DNA of 32,180 nucleotides from Acidobacteriota bacterium (GCA_020846885.1 JADLDC010000164.1:1-32180); one strand, 5' to 3'; counted from the first letter of the stretch, positions 16,518 through 26,159 are shown. Numbers and translations are program-made. Notes: a model not told the origin generated them from the letters alone.

Positions 16518-17417
16518 ATGCCTGCACCAGCCAAAAAGAGAACAACACAGCACGACGAACAGCCGCGATCGCCAATGCCGCCGCAGAAGCAGCCGCGGCC
16601 CGGCATTGAGGCAAAGATGCGGCCGCGGCCGGAATTCCTCGCGCCGAATTATAAGGGCGCCGAAAAGCTAAAAGGCAAAGCTGCGATCGTAACCGGCGGC
16701 GATTCGGGCATCGGCCGCTCAGTAGCGGTGCTTTACGCCCGCGAAGGTGCCGATGTCGCAATCGTCCATCTGCCCGCCGAAAAAAAGGACGCGGCAGAAA
16801 CAAAGGCATTCGTTGAAAAAGAAGGCCGCCGGGGCATTACCATTTCCGGCGATGTCAGAGATCCGAAATTCTGCAAACGTGCCGTCGAAAAAGCGTGGAA
16901 AGAATTTGGCCGTCTCGACATTCTTGTCAACAACGCCGCGTTCCAAAAGCATCAGCAGTCGATCGAGGACATTACCGACGAGCAGTTCGAAGAAACCTTT
17001 CGGACAAATATTTTCGGCTATTTTTATATGGCAAAGGCCTCGTTGAAACATCTTCCCGAAGGCGGCGTGATCGTCAACACAGGTTCGATCACCGGGCTTG
17101 AGGGAAGCAAAGAGCTGATCGATTATTCTGCGACAAAAGGCGCGATCCATGCCTTTACAAAATCGCTTGCCCAAAGCCTTGTCGATAAAAAGGTCCGCGT
17201 GAACTGCGTTTCGCCCGGCCCGGTCTGGACGCCGCTCAACGTCGCCGACAAAGAACCCGAAGACGTCGCCCAACACGGCGCCGACACCCCAATGAAACGC
17301 CCCGCCCAGCCCGAAGAGATCGCCCCGGCATACGTCTTCTTCGCATCCGACGCCGATTCAAGCTACATCACCGGCGAGGTCCTAACCCTACTCGGCGGCG
17401 AAACCCGGGCAGCGTAA
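16518..17417 (+). CDS. SDR-family NAD(P)-dependent oxidoreductase (general-stress type)
   Basis: A 299-aa short-chain dehydrogenase. A proline/lysine-rich N-terminal extension of about 45 residues precedes the Rossmann motif VTGGDSGIGRSVAVLYAREG (TGxxxGIG). The family continues with LVNNAA, the catalytic serine in VNTGSITGLEGS, and the catalytic YSATKGAIHAF (YxxxK). The extension and the ending YITGEVLTLLGGET are typical of the YhdF/YdaD/YghA group of stress-induced SDRs. Substrate unknown. It is the last gene of the sigma-54 cluster and is followed at once by the first hairpin-repeat array. Confidence 0.92.
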   Translation: MPAPAKKRTTQHDEQPRSPMPPQKQPRPGIEAKMRPRPEFLAPNYKGAEKLKGKAAIVTGGDSGIGRSVAVLYAREGADVAIVHLPAEKKDAAETKAFVEKEGRRGITISGDVRDPKFCKRAVEKAWKEFGRLDILVNNAAFQKHQQSIEDITDEQFEETFRTNIFGYFYMAKASLKHLPEGGVIVNTGSITGLEGSKELIDYSATKGAIHAFTKSLAQSLVDKKVRVNCVSPGPVWTPLNVADKEPEDVAQHGADTPMKRPAQPEEIAPAYVFFASDADSSYITGEVLTLLGGETRAA

Positions 17418-17435
17418 CGGCCTTTCCAGGTTCCG

Positions 17436-17958
17436 GTCAGAACCACCTGCGGTAGCGGGTGGTTGAAGATCATGCCGACACTGTCAGAACCACCTGCGGT
17501 AGCGGGTGGTTCAAGATCGGGCCAACGTGTCAGAACCACCTGCGGGAGCGGGTGGTTGAAGATCTTGCCGCCGTGTCAGAACCACCTGCGGTAGCGGGTG
17601 GTTGAAGATCGGCCGACGCGTCAGAACCACCTGCGGTAGCGGGTGGTTGAAGATCGTGCCGACACTGTCAGAACCACCTGCGGCAAGCGGGTGGTTGAAG
17701 ATCGTGCCGACGTGTCAGAACCACCTGCGGTAGCGGGTGGTTGAAGATCATTGGCCCCGATACCCGGAGCAACGAAAAGGCTCTTCGCTTTTGCTTGACA
17801 TATCTCGTTGTCGTGTTCAACCACCCGCTACCGCAGGTGGTTCTGACAAGGCTAAACCACCCGCTGACGCAGGTGGTTCTGACAAGCTTCAACCACCCGC
17901 TGACGCAGGTGGTTCTGACAAGCTTAAACCACCCGCTACCGCAGGTGGTTCTGACAAG
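17436..17958. repeat. Hairpin-repeat array A: 7 direct + core + 4 inverted units
   Basis: Seven units beginning GTCAGAACCACCTGCGGTAG and continuing CGGGTGGTTGAAGATC start at about 17436, 17483, 17529, 17575, 17620, 17667 and 17714 (period 45-47). A ~68-bp core follows (from ATTGGCCCCGATACCCGGAG to the region ending TTGTCGTG). Then come four inverted units (AACCACCCGCTACCGCAGGT...) with period about 36. Each unit is itself palindromic (AACCACC/GGTGGTT). The whole gap 17418-18042 holds nothing else; the track ORFs (NHPLPQVVLT, PPATAGGSD translations) are repeat shadows. Confidence 0.93.
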
Positions 17959-18042
17959 AATTACGGTGCTTCTCCCGCACCCGTAAGGTGAGACGACACA
18001 ACACGACGAGTGCGCGAAAGATCGGAACGGCCAGACGATAGG

Positions 18043-19059
18043 TCACGGATTGGCCACCATTAACCAACCGTTGACGGTATCGCCTGGGCCGATGGCAGTA
18101 GCCGATCGGTTCCTGATACAAAAGCCCACAGTGTACGTGCCGGCCGGGAGTTCGACGACGGCGCTCGCACTGAAATTCGAAAGCTGCACCGGTTTATGAG
18201 CGGCGAGGAAATTATTATCGAGAAAGTTGTTGATCGTTCCGCCGGCGGCCTGATAACACAGTCCGTAGTCAAATACCTCGCCCGGTTGTGTGCCAGGATT
18301 CGACAGGATCGAGGCGCTGGCCGCTCCGATCAAGCGCTGACCGTCGGTCAGGGTCACGCTGACCGTCGGCCCAGCAAAGAGGTACGAGGAGTTGTTCGGA
18401 AATTGAGTTATAATGGGTCCTGCAAAGGGATAAAGGCCAACAATAATTCCTGAACCGCCGGGCCCTTGAGGACCTTGTGGACCTGCCGGTCCCGTTGTCC
18501 CTGTCGGCCCCGCCGGCCCGATCGGCCCTGCCGGCCCGGTCGTTCCTTGCGGCCCAGCCGGTCCCGTTGTTCCTTGCGGACCTGTCGGCCCCGCCGGCCC
18601 CTGTGGCCCAGCGGGGCCTGTCGTCCCTTGCGGACCTGTCGGCCCTGTCGGTCCCTGGGATCCGGTCGGCCCCTGCGGCCCAGCCGGTCCCGCTGGACCG
18701 GGAGGTCCCTGTGTCCCGATCGTAACGTCAATTGACGCAAATGACGGCGTATAGCCGTTCACGCGTAATTTGTACGACCCCGGTCCCAGGATCGTCCCCG
18801 GAAGTACGTCGGCCACGACCAAAGTACCGTTGTTGCTCACGACCCTCAGCGCTATGCCATTTATGAGGACCTGTCTGGCGGCCTCGCCGCGGACGGGCGG
18901 CAGGGCGGGGAAATTTGCGCCGTAGATAAGAAAAGTTTGCGGGAGCGTCGCATTAAACTGAACTTCGACCCGATCTATCTCTGGGGCCTGTGCCATAGCG
19001 GAAGCCGCCAAGCTCGCAGCCAGCAAAAATGAGACGAACAAATTTTTCATAATGTACAT
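18043..19059 (-). CDS. Secreted collagen-like protein
   Basis: About 338 aa from the ATG at 19059, which follows AGGAGGATCC at ideal spacing. Layout: signal peptide ([22 protein letters not shown]); an IPT/TIG-like N-terminal domain (about 25-120: [33 protein letters not shown]); then roughly 28 Gly-X-Y triplets ([16 protein letters not shown]...), many of type GTT/GPQ; then a ~135-residue C-terminal domain with a CYQ...CIRN cysteine pair that may drive trimerisation. Bacterial collagen-like proteins form triple helices at the cell surface or outside. The gene lies between repeat arrays A and B. Function unknown. Confidence 0.88.
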   Translation of the reverse strand: MYIMKNLFVSFLLAASLAASAMAQAPEIDRVEVQFNATLPQTFLIYGANFPALPPVRGEAARQVLINGIALRVVSNNGTLVVADVLPGTILGPGSYKLRVNGYTPSFASIDVTIGTQGPPGPAGPAGPQGPTGSQGPTGPTGPQGTTGPAGPQGPAGPTGPQGTTGPAGPQGTTGPAGPIGPAGPTGTTGPAGPQGPQGPGGSGIIVGLYPFAGPIITQFPNNSSYLFAGPTVSVTLTDGQRLIGAASASILSNPGTQPGEVFDYGLCYQAAGGTINNFLDNNFLAAHKPVQLSNFSASAVVELPAGTYTVGFCIRNRSATAIGPGDTVNGWLMVANP

Positions 19060-19236
19060 TGAAAGGATCCTCCTGATCGGCAAGTGAACCGCAAAGCCCG
19101 AAGAGCGAAAGGTATGTCTCGTGAGTTTGATAATAATCGTTCCGCAACGGTCGCGAAGACAAGCTGCTACGGCCTAAGACCGTTTTCCAATGCTCACGGA
19201 CAGCCTGTTGGATACGACATTCTGACGAAATTGTCC
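19060..19236. other. Upstream region of the collagen-like gene, no gene seen
   Basis: This stretch between the collagen-like start and array B holds no credible ORF (19084-19323 + is a shadow). I could not find a well-spaced -35/-10 pair for the collagen-like gene on the minus strand. Confidence 0.5.
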
Positions 19237-19509
19237 GTAATCTGGAATACCAAGCCCGATGCGTCGCCGTGTATGCCGAGAAATGTTGCCGTGTCAGAAC
19301 CACCTGCGGTAGCGGGTGGTTGAAGATCGTGCCGACGCGTCAGAACCACCTGCGGTAGCGGGTGGTTGAAGATCATTGGCCCCGATACCCAGAGCAACGA
19401 AAAGGCTCTTCGCTTTTGCTTGGCATATCTCCTTGTCGCGTTCAACCACCCGCTACCGCAGGTGGTTCTGACAAGGCTAAACCACCCGCTAACGCTCTTG
19501 TTTCTGACG
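19237..19509. repeat. Hairpin-repeat array B: 2 direct + core + 2 inverted units
   Basis: A leader shared with array C (GTAATCTGGAATACCAAGCC...) is followed by two direct units (from 19293 and 19339), the shared core (ATTGGCCCCGATACCCAGAG...) and two inverted units. The last unit is diverged (CCGCTAACGCTCTTGTTTCT) and overlaps the 3' end of the 138-aa gene. Confidence 0.92.
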
Positions 19510-19905
19510 CTTTCTTATAATACCGCCGACGGTTACTGTTTCGCGTAGGTTTAGTATGAGTTGGCCTTCGTTTGTCAGTTCGGGGCGGAGGAAGCGTTCG
19601 GTGGTTGGGACGCGGATGTTGTAGTGGCGGCAGAAGGTTGAGGCGTGGATGCCGAAGCCGTTGCCGGGCAAGCGGCGAACGGGGAAGTGTTCGGCGAATC
19701 GGTCGTATGCCGGCTGGACGGCGATCTGGTCATCTTCGCGGCTGTAAAAAAGCGCGACCGCCTTTGGGCTGCCGAGCAGTTCGTACATCTTTCGGTTCAG
19801 AAAGAGCTTGCCGCGGAAATTGATAGTGACGCGCGGTTCGAGCGATTGCCCAAACGCATTCGCCGGCCCGCCGCGGAATTTTTCCCATTTTCTGTCAAGC
19901 GTCAT
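19489..19905 (-). CDS. 138-aa conserved-looking hypothetical protein
   Basis: The ORF track extends this frame to 20376, but the upstream part only reads through array C. The real start is the ATG at 19905 (MTLDRKWEKFRGGPANAFGQ), preceded by AGGAGG about 12 bases away and by a sigma-70-type promoter. The product contains VTINFRGKLFLNRKMYELLG, an ALFYSREDDQIAVQPA segment, and ASTFCRHYNIRVPTTERFLR followed by LTNEGQLILNLRETVTVGG. It looks like a small soluble beta-rich protein. I have an impression that similar proteins occur in other Acidobacteriota but cannot assign a function. Its last codons (RQKQER-stop) are a degenerate repeat unit of array B. Confidence 0.72.
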   Translation of the reverse strand: MTLDRKWEKFRGGPANAFGQSLEPRVTINFRGKLFLNRKMYELLGSPKAVALFYSREDDQIAVQPAYDRFAEHFPVRRLPGNGFGIHASTFCRHYNIRVPTTERFLRPELTNEGQLILNLRETVTVGGIIRKRQKQER

Positions 19906-19962
19906 AATTTCGATGTTCCTCCTGGGAGTGGACGTTTGTGCTGAATACGGCACAGTGTTGCA

Positions 19963-19991
19963 AGAATAGCACGATTGTTTCAAGAATGCAA
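19963..19991 (-). promoter_or_regulatory. Sigma-70-type promoter for the 138-aa gene
   Basis: On the minus strand TTGCAT (-35) and TATTCT (-10) are separated by 17 bases. The predicted start of transcription is about 50 bases before the ATG at 19905, leaving room for the AGGAGG site. Confidence 0.5.
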
Positions 19992-20188
19992 CAAGGTTTT
20001 TATCGTGTGTTGGGTAAGCCTGAAATTTTGCTGAAGGATGCCGCCGTTCCGTTTCTAAGGAATTCGGGACATATAGATGAACTCGCGGGTTTTGCCGAAT
20101 ATCGACTGATCTCGCCAAGAGGGCCTTGCGCGGCCATAATTCGCCGTTTTTTGAGGCCGGAAATGAAGCCCTCTTGTCCAACGGTTCT
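19992..20188. other. Gap between the 138-aa gene promoter and array C, no gene seen
   Basis: No credible ORF, RNA or repeat was found here; both strands carry only shadow ORFs. Confidence 0.45.
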
Positions 20189-20459
20189 GTAATCTGGAAT
20201 ACCAAGCCCGATGCGGCACCGTGTATGCCGAGAAATGTTGCCGTGTCAGAACCACCTGCGGTAGCGGGTGGTTGAAGATCGTGCCGACGCGTCAGAACCA
20301 CCTGCGGTAGCGGGTGGTTGAAGATCATTGGCCCCGATACCCGGATCAACGAAGGTCGTTTGTTTTTGCTTGGCATATCTCCTTGTCGCGTTCAGCCACC
20401 CGCTACCGCAGGTGGTTCTGACAAGGCTAAACCACCCGCTACCGCAGGTGGTTCTGACA
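20189..20459. repeat. Hairpin-repeat array C: 2 direct + core + 2 inverted units
   Basis: It carries the same leader as array B (GTAATCTGGAATACCAAGCC...), two direct units (from about 20245), the core in a diverged form (GATACCCGGATCAACGAAGG) and two inverted units ending GGTGGTTCTGACA. B and C are near-copies about 270 bp long, evidence of duplication. Confidence 0.93.
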
Positions 20460-20466
20460 TGCGTGA

Positions 20467-22143
<1,677 letters not shown>

Positions 22144-22210
22144 GGAGAGGCCGTCATCTGGCTGGCGGGTCTAACTTGCAGACACGCCGGCGACACGCCT
22201 GCGTTCCGAT

Positions 22211-22609
22211 ATGCTGAAACTGGAAATAGTAACACCCGAACGACGGGTAGTAGATGAAACGGTCGATTCGGTAACGGTTCCGACCCTTTCGGGCGAAGCC
22301 GGAATTCTGCCGAATCACGCGCCGCTTATCTCGGCCCTAAAGCCGGGCATTTTGAGCTTCACTAACAAGGGTACAACAGAACGGCTTGCCGTGGCTGGAG
22401 GCTTTGTCGAGGTCAGCTCCGATATGGTCTCGGTGTTGACGGACGTCGCCGATGCTGCTGCTGACGTGAATATTGAGACTGCTCGGGCAGAGCGGGACGC
22501 GGCCGAAAAGGCCCTGGCAGCTAATTCGGCAAAAGCCGTCGAGGAGACCGAGGCGTACAGGGCTGAACTTGATCTTGCAAATGCCAGGCTGCAGCTTGCC
22601 GGACGTTGA
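22211..22609 (+). CDS. atpC: ATP synthase F1 subunit epsilon
   Basis: 132 aa: the N-terminal beta-sandwich (MLKLEIVTPERRVVDETVDS, GEAGILPNHAPLISALKPGI) and the C-terminal helical hairpin (AERDAAEKALAANSAKAVEE...) are both present. It is the central-stalk/regulatory subunit of F1. It lies 67 bases after atpD and ends just before a strong terminator, so atpD-atpC form one unit. No obvious Shine-Dalgarno is seen before its ATG. Confidence 0.96.
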   Translation: MLKLEIVTPERRVVDETVDSVTVPTLSGEAGILPNHAPLISALKPGILSFTNKGTTERLAVAGGFVEVSSDMVSVLTDVADAAADVNIETARAERDAAEKALAANSAKAVEETEAYRAELDLANARLQLAGR

Positions 22610-22631
22610 ACGGTAGGGTCATTAGAAAAGG

Positions 22632-22664
22632 GGCCGTCCGAAATGGGCGGCCTCTTTGCTTTTT
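22632..22664 (+). terminator. Rho-independent terminator after atpC
   Basis: GGCCGTCC and GGGCGGCC form an 8-bp stem (one G-T pair) around a GAAAT loop, followed by TCTTTGCTTTTT. It lies about 22 bases past the atpC stop. Confidence 0.85.
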
Positions 22665-22908
22665 GCCCTGTCCTTCCGATCCCAACCCACGGCAGATGCA
22701 GCGAGAGATATCAAGATTCCTTTTGTTGGTGGTATTGGACGCTGAGGAGCGCGGACCTGGACCACGGCGTCAACGCAAACAGGCCGCAAAATGCGGGAAT
22801 AAGATGTTCTGCACCATACGCCGATGCGTCGGATCGGATACGGCGGGGAATTTCGGTTTCCCTGGACCGTTGTTACCGCGCGGGTGCCGGGAACGCCGGC
22901 AGTTATTG
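22665..22908. other. Gap between the atpC terminator and xseA, no gene seen
   Basis: The minus-strand 171-aa ORF (22622-23137) runs through the terminator and into xseA, and the plus-strand ORFs lack ribosome-binding sites; I consider all of them shadows. TTATTGTACAAT just before xseA (TACAAT at 22909-22914) may be a -10 box close to the start codon, with no good -35. Confidence 0.4.
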
Positions 22909-22922
22909 TACAATCTTGTGAG

Positions 22923-24314
22923 ATGAAGGAACCCTTGCTTGCCGCCTTATTTGAAGATCTTGCGCCGCGTGCTATGACGGTGTCGGAGCTTAATTCTGAC
23001 ATCCGAATAGCGCTTGAGCGCAGGTTTTCAAATGTTTGGGTCGAAGGTGAGGTCGTCAACTTTCTGGAAGCAGCGTCCGGGCACTGGTACTTTTCGCTTG
23101 CGGATGGAAATTCATTCATCAAGGCAACATGCTTCAAAAACCAGAATTATCGAATTCGCTTTATGCCGTTTGACGGCCTTCAGGTCCAATGCCGCGGCCG
23201 GATAACAACATATGAGAAGCGGGGCGAGTACCAGTTAAGCGTTGACTCGCTTGAGCCGATCGGCGAAGGTGCCCTCGCGGTCGCGTTCGAACAGATAAAG
23301 GCCAAGTTACTGCGTGAGGGGCTGTTTAATGACGACCTCAAGCGTCCCCTGCCGCACTTCCCACGTCGCGTCGGCGTTGTGACATCTCCCGACGGAGCGG
23401 CGCTTCATGACATCCTACAGGTTTTGGACAGGCGGGCGAGGTCGGTCGACATCGTCCTCATTCCGACACAGGTCCAGGGCGAAACGGCCGGCCGGCAGAT
23501 CGCGGATGCGATCAGGCTCGTTAATCGGTTCTGCGATAGCTGCCTGGAGCATGAACGGATAGATGTGCTGATTGTGGGCCGCGGCGGCGGCTCCGCCGAA
23601 GACCTGTGGGCATTCAATGAAGAACAGGTCGCCCGGGCGATACGGGCTTCGAATATTCCGATCATATCTGCGGTTGGGCATGAGGTAGATATTACGATCG
23701 CAGATATGGTTGCCGACCTTCGGGCGCCGACCCCATCGGCCGCCGCGGAGATAGTTGCGCAGAGTGAGCGCGAGGTTATGGGACGGATCGGCCAATTCTC
23801 CCGCGATCTTGTTCGGCAAATGGAGTACAAAATGATCGGAGCACGCAGCGATCTTCAGTCTTTGGAGATGGCTGCTGTATTTGCGGAGTTTCCAGGACGG
23901 CTAAGGGAAAAGCGGCATTGCGTGGAGCAGTTGGCTACGGGTTCCCAGATAGCTGTCAGTGCTAGACTGGCGAAACGGAACGAGGTTTTTGGTGCTGTGA
24001 CGGGCCGCTTATCGCCCGCGCGGCTTGCGGCGGCGGCGGCCAAAAGCTCAAAGCGGCTTTCGCTCCTCAATTTACGGGCCGAATCTGCGGCTGTCGGAAT
24101 AACCGGCGGCCGAAGCGCGAACCTTGCGAGCGCGATGGCCCGGCTGAACGCCCTATCGCCGCTTGGCGTTTTGACACGAGGTTATTCGATCACGCAAAAA
24201 ACAAGCGGCGAGATAGTGCGTGATCCGCATCAAACGAGCGTGGGCGAGCAGTTGAGAATCACGCTCGCCGGCGGCAAGATCGAAGCCGAAGTCACCCGAA
24301 AAGCCGATCTATAG
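22923..24314 (+). CDS. xseA: Exodeoxyribonuclease VII large subunit
   Basis: About 463 aa from the ATG at 22923 (MKEPLLAALFEDLAPRAMTV); the track start is about 33 residues further upstream and reads non-family sequence. The OB-fold N-terminal domain (VSELNSDIRIALERRFSNVW, VEGEVVNF, ASGHWYFSLAD) precedes the catalytic domain (GVVTSPDGAALHDILQVLDR, VLIVGRGGGSAEDLWAFNEE, ISAVGHEVDITIADMVADLR, APTPSAAAE), and the C-terminal LSPLGVLTRGYSI is typical. It degrades single-stranded DNA with XseB. It heads a three-gene cluster with a membrane protein and xseB. Confidence 0.97.
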   Translation: MKEPLLAALFEDLAPRAMTVSELNSDIRIALERRFSNVWVEGEVVNFLEAASGHWYFSLADGNSFIKATCFKNQNYRIRFMPFDGLQVQCRGRITTYEKRGEYQLSVDSLEPIGEGALAVAFEQIKAKLLREGLFNDDLKRPLPHFPRRVGVVTSPDGAALHDILQVLDRRARSVDIVLIPTQVQGETAGRQIADAIRLVNRFCDSCLEHERIDVLIVGRGGGSAEDLWAFNEEQVARAIRASNIPIISAVGHEVDITIADMVADLRAPTPSAAAEIVAQSEREVMGRIGQFSRDLVRQMEYKMIGARSDLQSLEMAAVFAEFPGRLREKRHCVEQLATGSQIAVSARLAKRNEVFGAVTGRLSPARLAAAAAKSSKRLSLLNLRAESAAVGITGGRSANLASAMARLNALSPLGVLTRGYSITQKTSGEIVRDPHQTSVGEQLRITLAGGKIEAEVTRKADL

Positions 24315-24327
24315 GAAGGAAAAGGGA

Positions 24328-25095
24328 TTGGGGAAGAACGTTGTTGAGATAGAAAAACAGGCAGTGTCCGCTAAGGGGCTCGATATATTTGGCGCTCATA
24401 CGGACCTACGGCCCGGGAAGCGAAGCACGCTGCGGACCATTTTGGCTACCGCCGCAGCCACTGTTTTGATAGTGGGTGCGATCGCTGGGATCGGTGCATT
24501 TTTTTATTGGCGGCATTTGGAATCGACACCGCAATACACGCTTGCTTTGATCATTGACGCGGCCAAGCGAAATGATGATAAGACCGTCAACGAACTGGTC
24601 GATATCGATGCGGTCGTCGACGATTTTCTGCCCCAAATAACTGGAAAGGCAGTAGAACTCTATGGCCGCAATCTACCGCCGGACACCCTTGAGCGGGTTG
24701 AGCAGATAGCCGCACCGGTTCTACCCGCGGTCAAGCAGCGTGCGCGGGAAGAATTGCCCGGTGCAATCCGGAAAAAGACCGAAACTTTTGGTAATGTGCC
24801 GTTCGCCGCTATGGTCGTCGGAGCAGACACTTACCTTGATATCAAGGTTGAGAAAGATCAGGCAATGGTACAAAGCAAGGTGCCGGATCACAATTTTGAG
24901 GTACGTATGGTCCGATATGGCCAAAGATGGAAGATCGCAGGCCTCCAGGATGACGAGCTTGCGACCCGCATTGCCCAGCATATCGGCCAGGAAGTGATCG
25001 CGATCGCCTCAAACGGCGGCGACTCAAAACAAAGCTTGCTCGGCGTAAAGAACATTAATGAACTCCTTCGCCGGGCGGAAGAGATCTTCAGATAA
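24328..25095 (+). CDS. DUF2939-like membrane-anchored protein
   Basis: 255 aa, starting at a TTG at 24328 with AAGGAAAAGGG just before it. A polar N-terminus is followed by one membrane helix ([20 protein letters not shown], about 35-58). The extracytoplasmic part begins [20 protein letters not shown] and [18 protein letters not shown], a phrase characteristic of the DUF2939 family (recognised from memory), followed by a helical stretch and a beta-rich end ([20 protein letters not shown]). Function unknown. It lies between xseA and xseB, 13 and 2 bases from them, so it is part of the same operon although no link to nuclease VII is known. Confidence 0.75.
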   Translation: MGKNVVEIEKQAVSAKGLDIFGAHTDLRPGKRSTLRTILATAAATVLIVGAIAGIGAFFYWRHLESTPQYTLALIIDAAKRNDDKTVNELVDIDAVVDDFLPQITGKAVELYGRNLPPDTLERVEQIAAPVLPAVKQRAREELPGAIRKKTETFGNVPFAAMVVGADTYLDIKVEKDQAMVQSKVPDHNFEVRMVRYGQRWKIAGLQDDELATRIAQHIGQEVIAIASNGGDSKQSLLGVKNINELLRRAEEIFR

Positions 25096-25097
25096 AT

Positions 25098-25322
25098 ATG
25101 GCAAACACTTTCGAAGCGTCACTGACTGAATTGGAACGAATAGTAAGGCAGTTGGAAGACGGCGATCTTGCGCTGGAAGAAAGCCTGAAGCTGTTCGAGG
25201 ACGGCGTCCGTCTTTCGCGCGAATGCCGCGAACGCCTCACAAACGCCGAGCGGCGGATCGAGGTGTTGATGAAAGAACCCGATGGGACGATCAGCCTGGA
25301 GCCGGTTCAACCCGTGGAATGA
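25098..25322 (+). CDS. xseB: Exodeoxyribonuclease VII small subunit
   Basis: A 74-aa helical protein with the family signature [40 protein letters not shown] and [11 protein letters not shown]. XseB binds the long coiled-coil part of XseA in several copies. It starts 2 bases after the stop of the DUF2939-like gene. The next gene is convergent. Confidence 0.95.
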   Translation: MANTFEASLTELERIVRQLEDGDLALEESLKLFEDGVRLSRECRERLTNAERRIEVLMKEPDGTISLEPVQPVE

Positions 25323-25332
25323 AAATTCTATA

Positions 25333-25593
25333 CTACCGCGTTGCCGTCATAAGGGCCGCCAGGGCGGCGAACATAACGACCACAAGGCCAAGGACCACGA
25401 AGGCCAAAGCAACTGTGTAGAGAACAATTCCTGAGGTATTTTCCTTGCCTGACTTTCCGTTGTACGCCTTTCCGCAGCGGGGACATTTAACATGCGTCAG
25501 GATCTTTGGCCCTAAAACTCCGCCCCACCACGTGAAGCGGACCTTTTGGGCTGTTGTACCACCGCATTCCGGGCACGGTGCATAAGTGTTCAT
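25333..25593 (-). CDS. Zinc-ribbon membrane protein, hypothetical
   Basis: 86 aa. Two CPxCG knuckles (CPECGG at about residue 8 and CPRCGK at about 37) make a zinc ribbon, followed by one membrane helix (IVLYTVALAFVVLGLVVVMF). The start overlaps the stop of the peroxiredoxin gene by 4 bases (ATGA), so the two are translationally coupled. Function unknown; the ribbon faces the cytoplasm if the N-terminus stays inside. Confidence 0.75.
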   Translation of the reverse strand: MNTYAPCPECGGTTAQKVRFTWWGGVLGPKILTHVKCPRCGKAYNGKSGKENTSGIVLYTVALAFVVLGLVVVMFAALAALMTATR

Positions 25594-26147
25594 GGTTTCG
25601 GCGGGGTGACGACGAGTTTCTTTTCAAGGATGCTGCATGTTTCCAGTGTACTCGTCGGGTCTATGGCCATGCTGTCAACGACGACCTGCTGTATCTTTCC
25701 TTCTTTGTCCACTACGAAAGTCGCCCGCCTGCCGTATCCGGCCGCCTCATTATAAAGCCCGTAAAGCTTGGTCACGCTTCGGTCCCAATCGCTCAGCAGC
25801 TGAAACGATGTTACCCCGATCTTTTCAGCAAACGCTTTGTTCGAAAACCGCGAATCCATGCTGATGCCGAAAACCTTTGTATTGGCCGCTTCAAATTTGG
25901 CTATACCAGCCTGGTAAGCCTGCAATTCCTTAGTTCAGCCGCCGGTGAACGCGAACACATAAAACGCCAGAACAACATTGCTCTTGCCGCGAAAGTCGCT
26001 GAGTTTGACCTTTTGCCCGGCGGTGTCACTCAATGTGAAATCAGGGGCCTCGTCGCCCACCTTTAATTTTATTGGTGCTGGGGCCTGGGCAGTGGTAGCG
26101 ATATAGAACGAGGCTACGATCATTGCCGCGAGAAAAATCCGTTTCAT
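25590..26147 (-). CDS. Secreted peroxiredoxin with in-frame UGA at the peroxidatic position (probable selenoprotein)
   Basis: The track splits this gene into 25935-26147 and 25590-25925. They are in the same frame, separated only by a TGA at 25935-25937 and three codons, with no other disruption. Read through as U, the protein is 185 aa: signal peptide (MKRIFLAAMIVASFYIATTA), AhpC/TSA start (VGDEAPDFTLSDTAGQKVKL), then AFYVFAFTGGUTKELQAYQ with Sec at residue 71, followed by FGISMDSRFSNKAFAEKIGV and YGRRATFVVDKEGKIQ. The family has TxxC(T)KE here, so the UGA sits exactly at the peroxidatic cysteine. A SECIS-like hairpin follows. It is exported, so probably a periplasmic peroxidase. Alternative: a nonsense mutation. 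A second cysteine (LETCSIL) is near the C-terminus. Confidence 0.82.
25899..25920 (-). promoter_or_regulatory. SECIS-like hairpin downstream of the UGA
   Basis: On the minus strand, GGCUUACCA pairs with UGGUA-U-AGCC (one bulged U) to give nine base pairs closed by a three-base GGC loop. The loop lies 24-26 bases after the UGA, within the usual bacterial SECIS window (about 16-37), and begins with GG as in the E. coli fdhF element. The hairpin is inside the coding region, as bacterial SECIS elements must be. Confidence 0.65.
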
Positions 26148-26159
26148 ATCGGGATCTCC

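Noticed and set aside
17436-17958. Array of regularly spaced ~35-bp repeats resembling a CRISPR
   Set aside because: The spacers are only ~10 bases and nearly identical, the units are palindromic, orientation inverts half-way, and no cas gene is nearby.
17621-17991. Track ORFs with repeated NHPLPQVVLT or PPATAGGSD peptides
   Set aside because: They are translations of the hairpin repeats in several frames on both strands, without ribosome-binding sites.
19489-20376. 295-aa version of the minus-strand hypothetical gene
   Set aside because: The first ~157 residues read through array C and intergenic DNA; the ATG at 19905 has the Shine-Dalgarno and promoter.
22622-23137. 171-aa minus-strand ORF
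   Set aside because: It crosses the atpC terminator and the xseA 5' end and has no family features.
25590-25925. Reading the second half of the peroxiredoxin as a separate gene starting at TTG
   Set aside because: It has no ribosome-binding site, would start in the middle of the conserved TKELQAYQ segment, and is in frame with the first half across the UGA.
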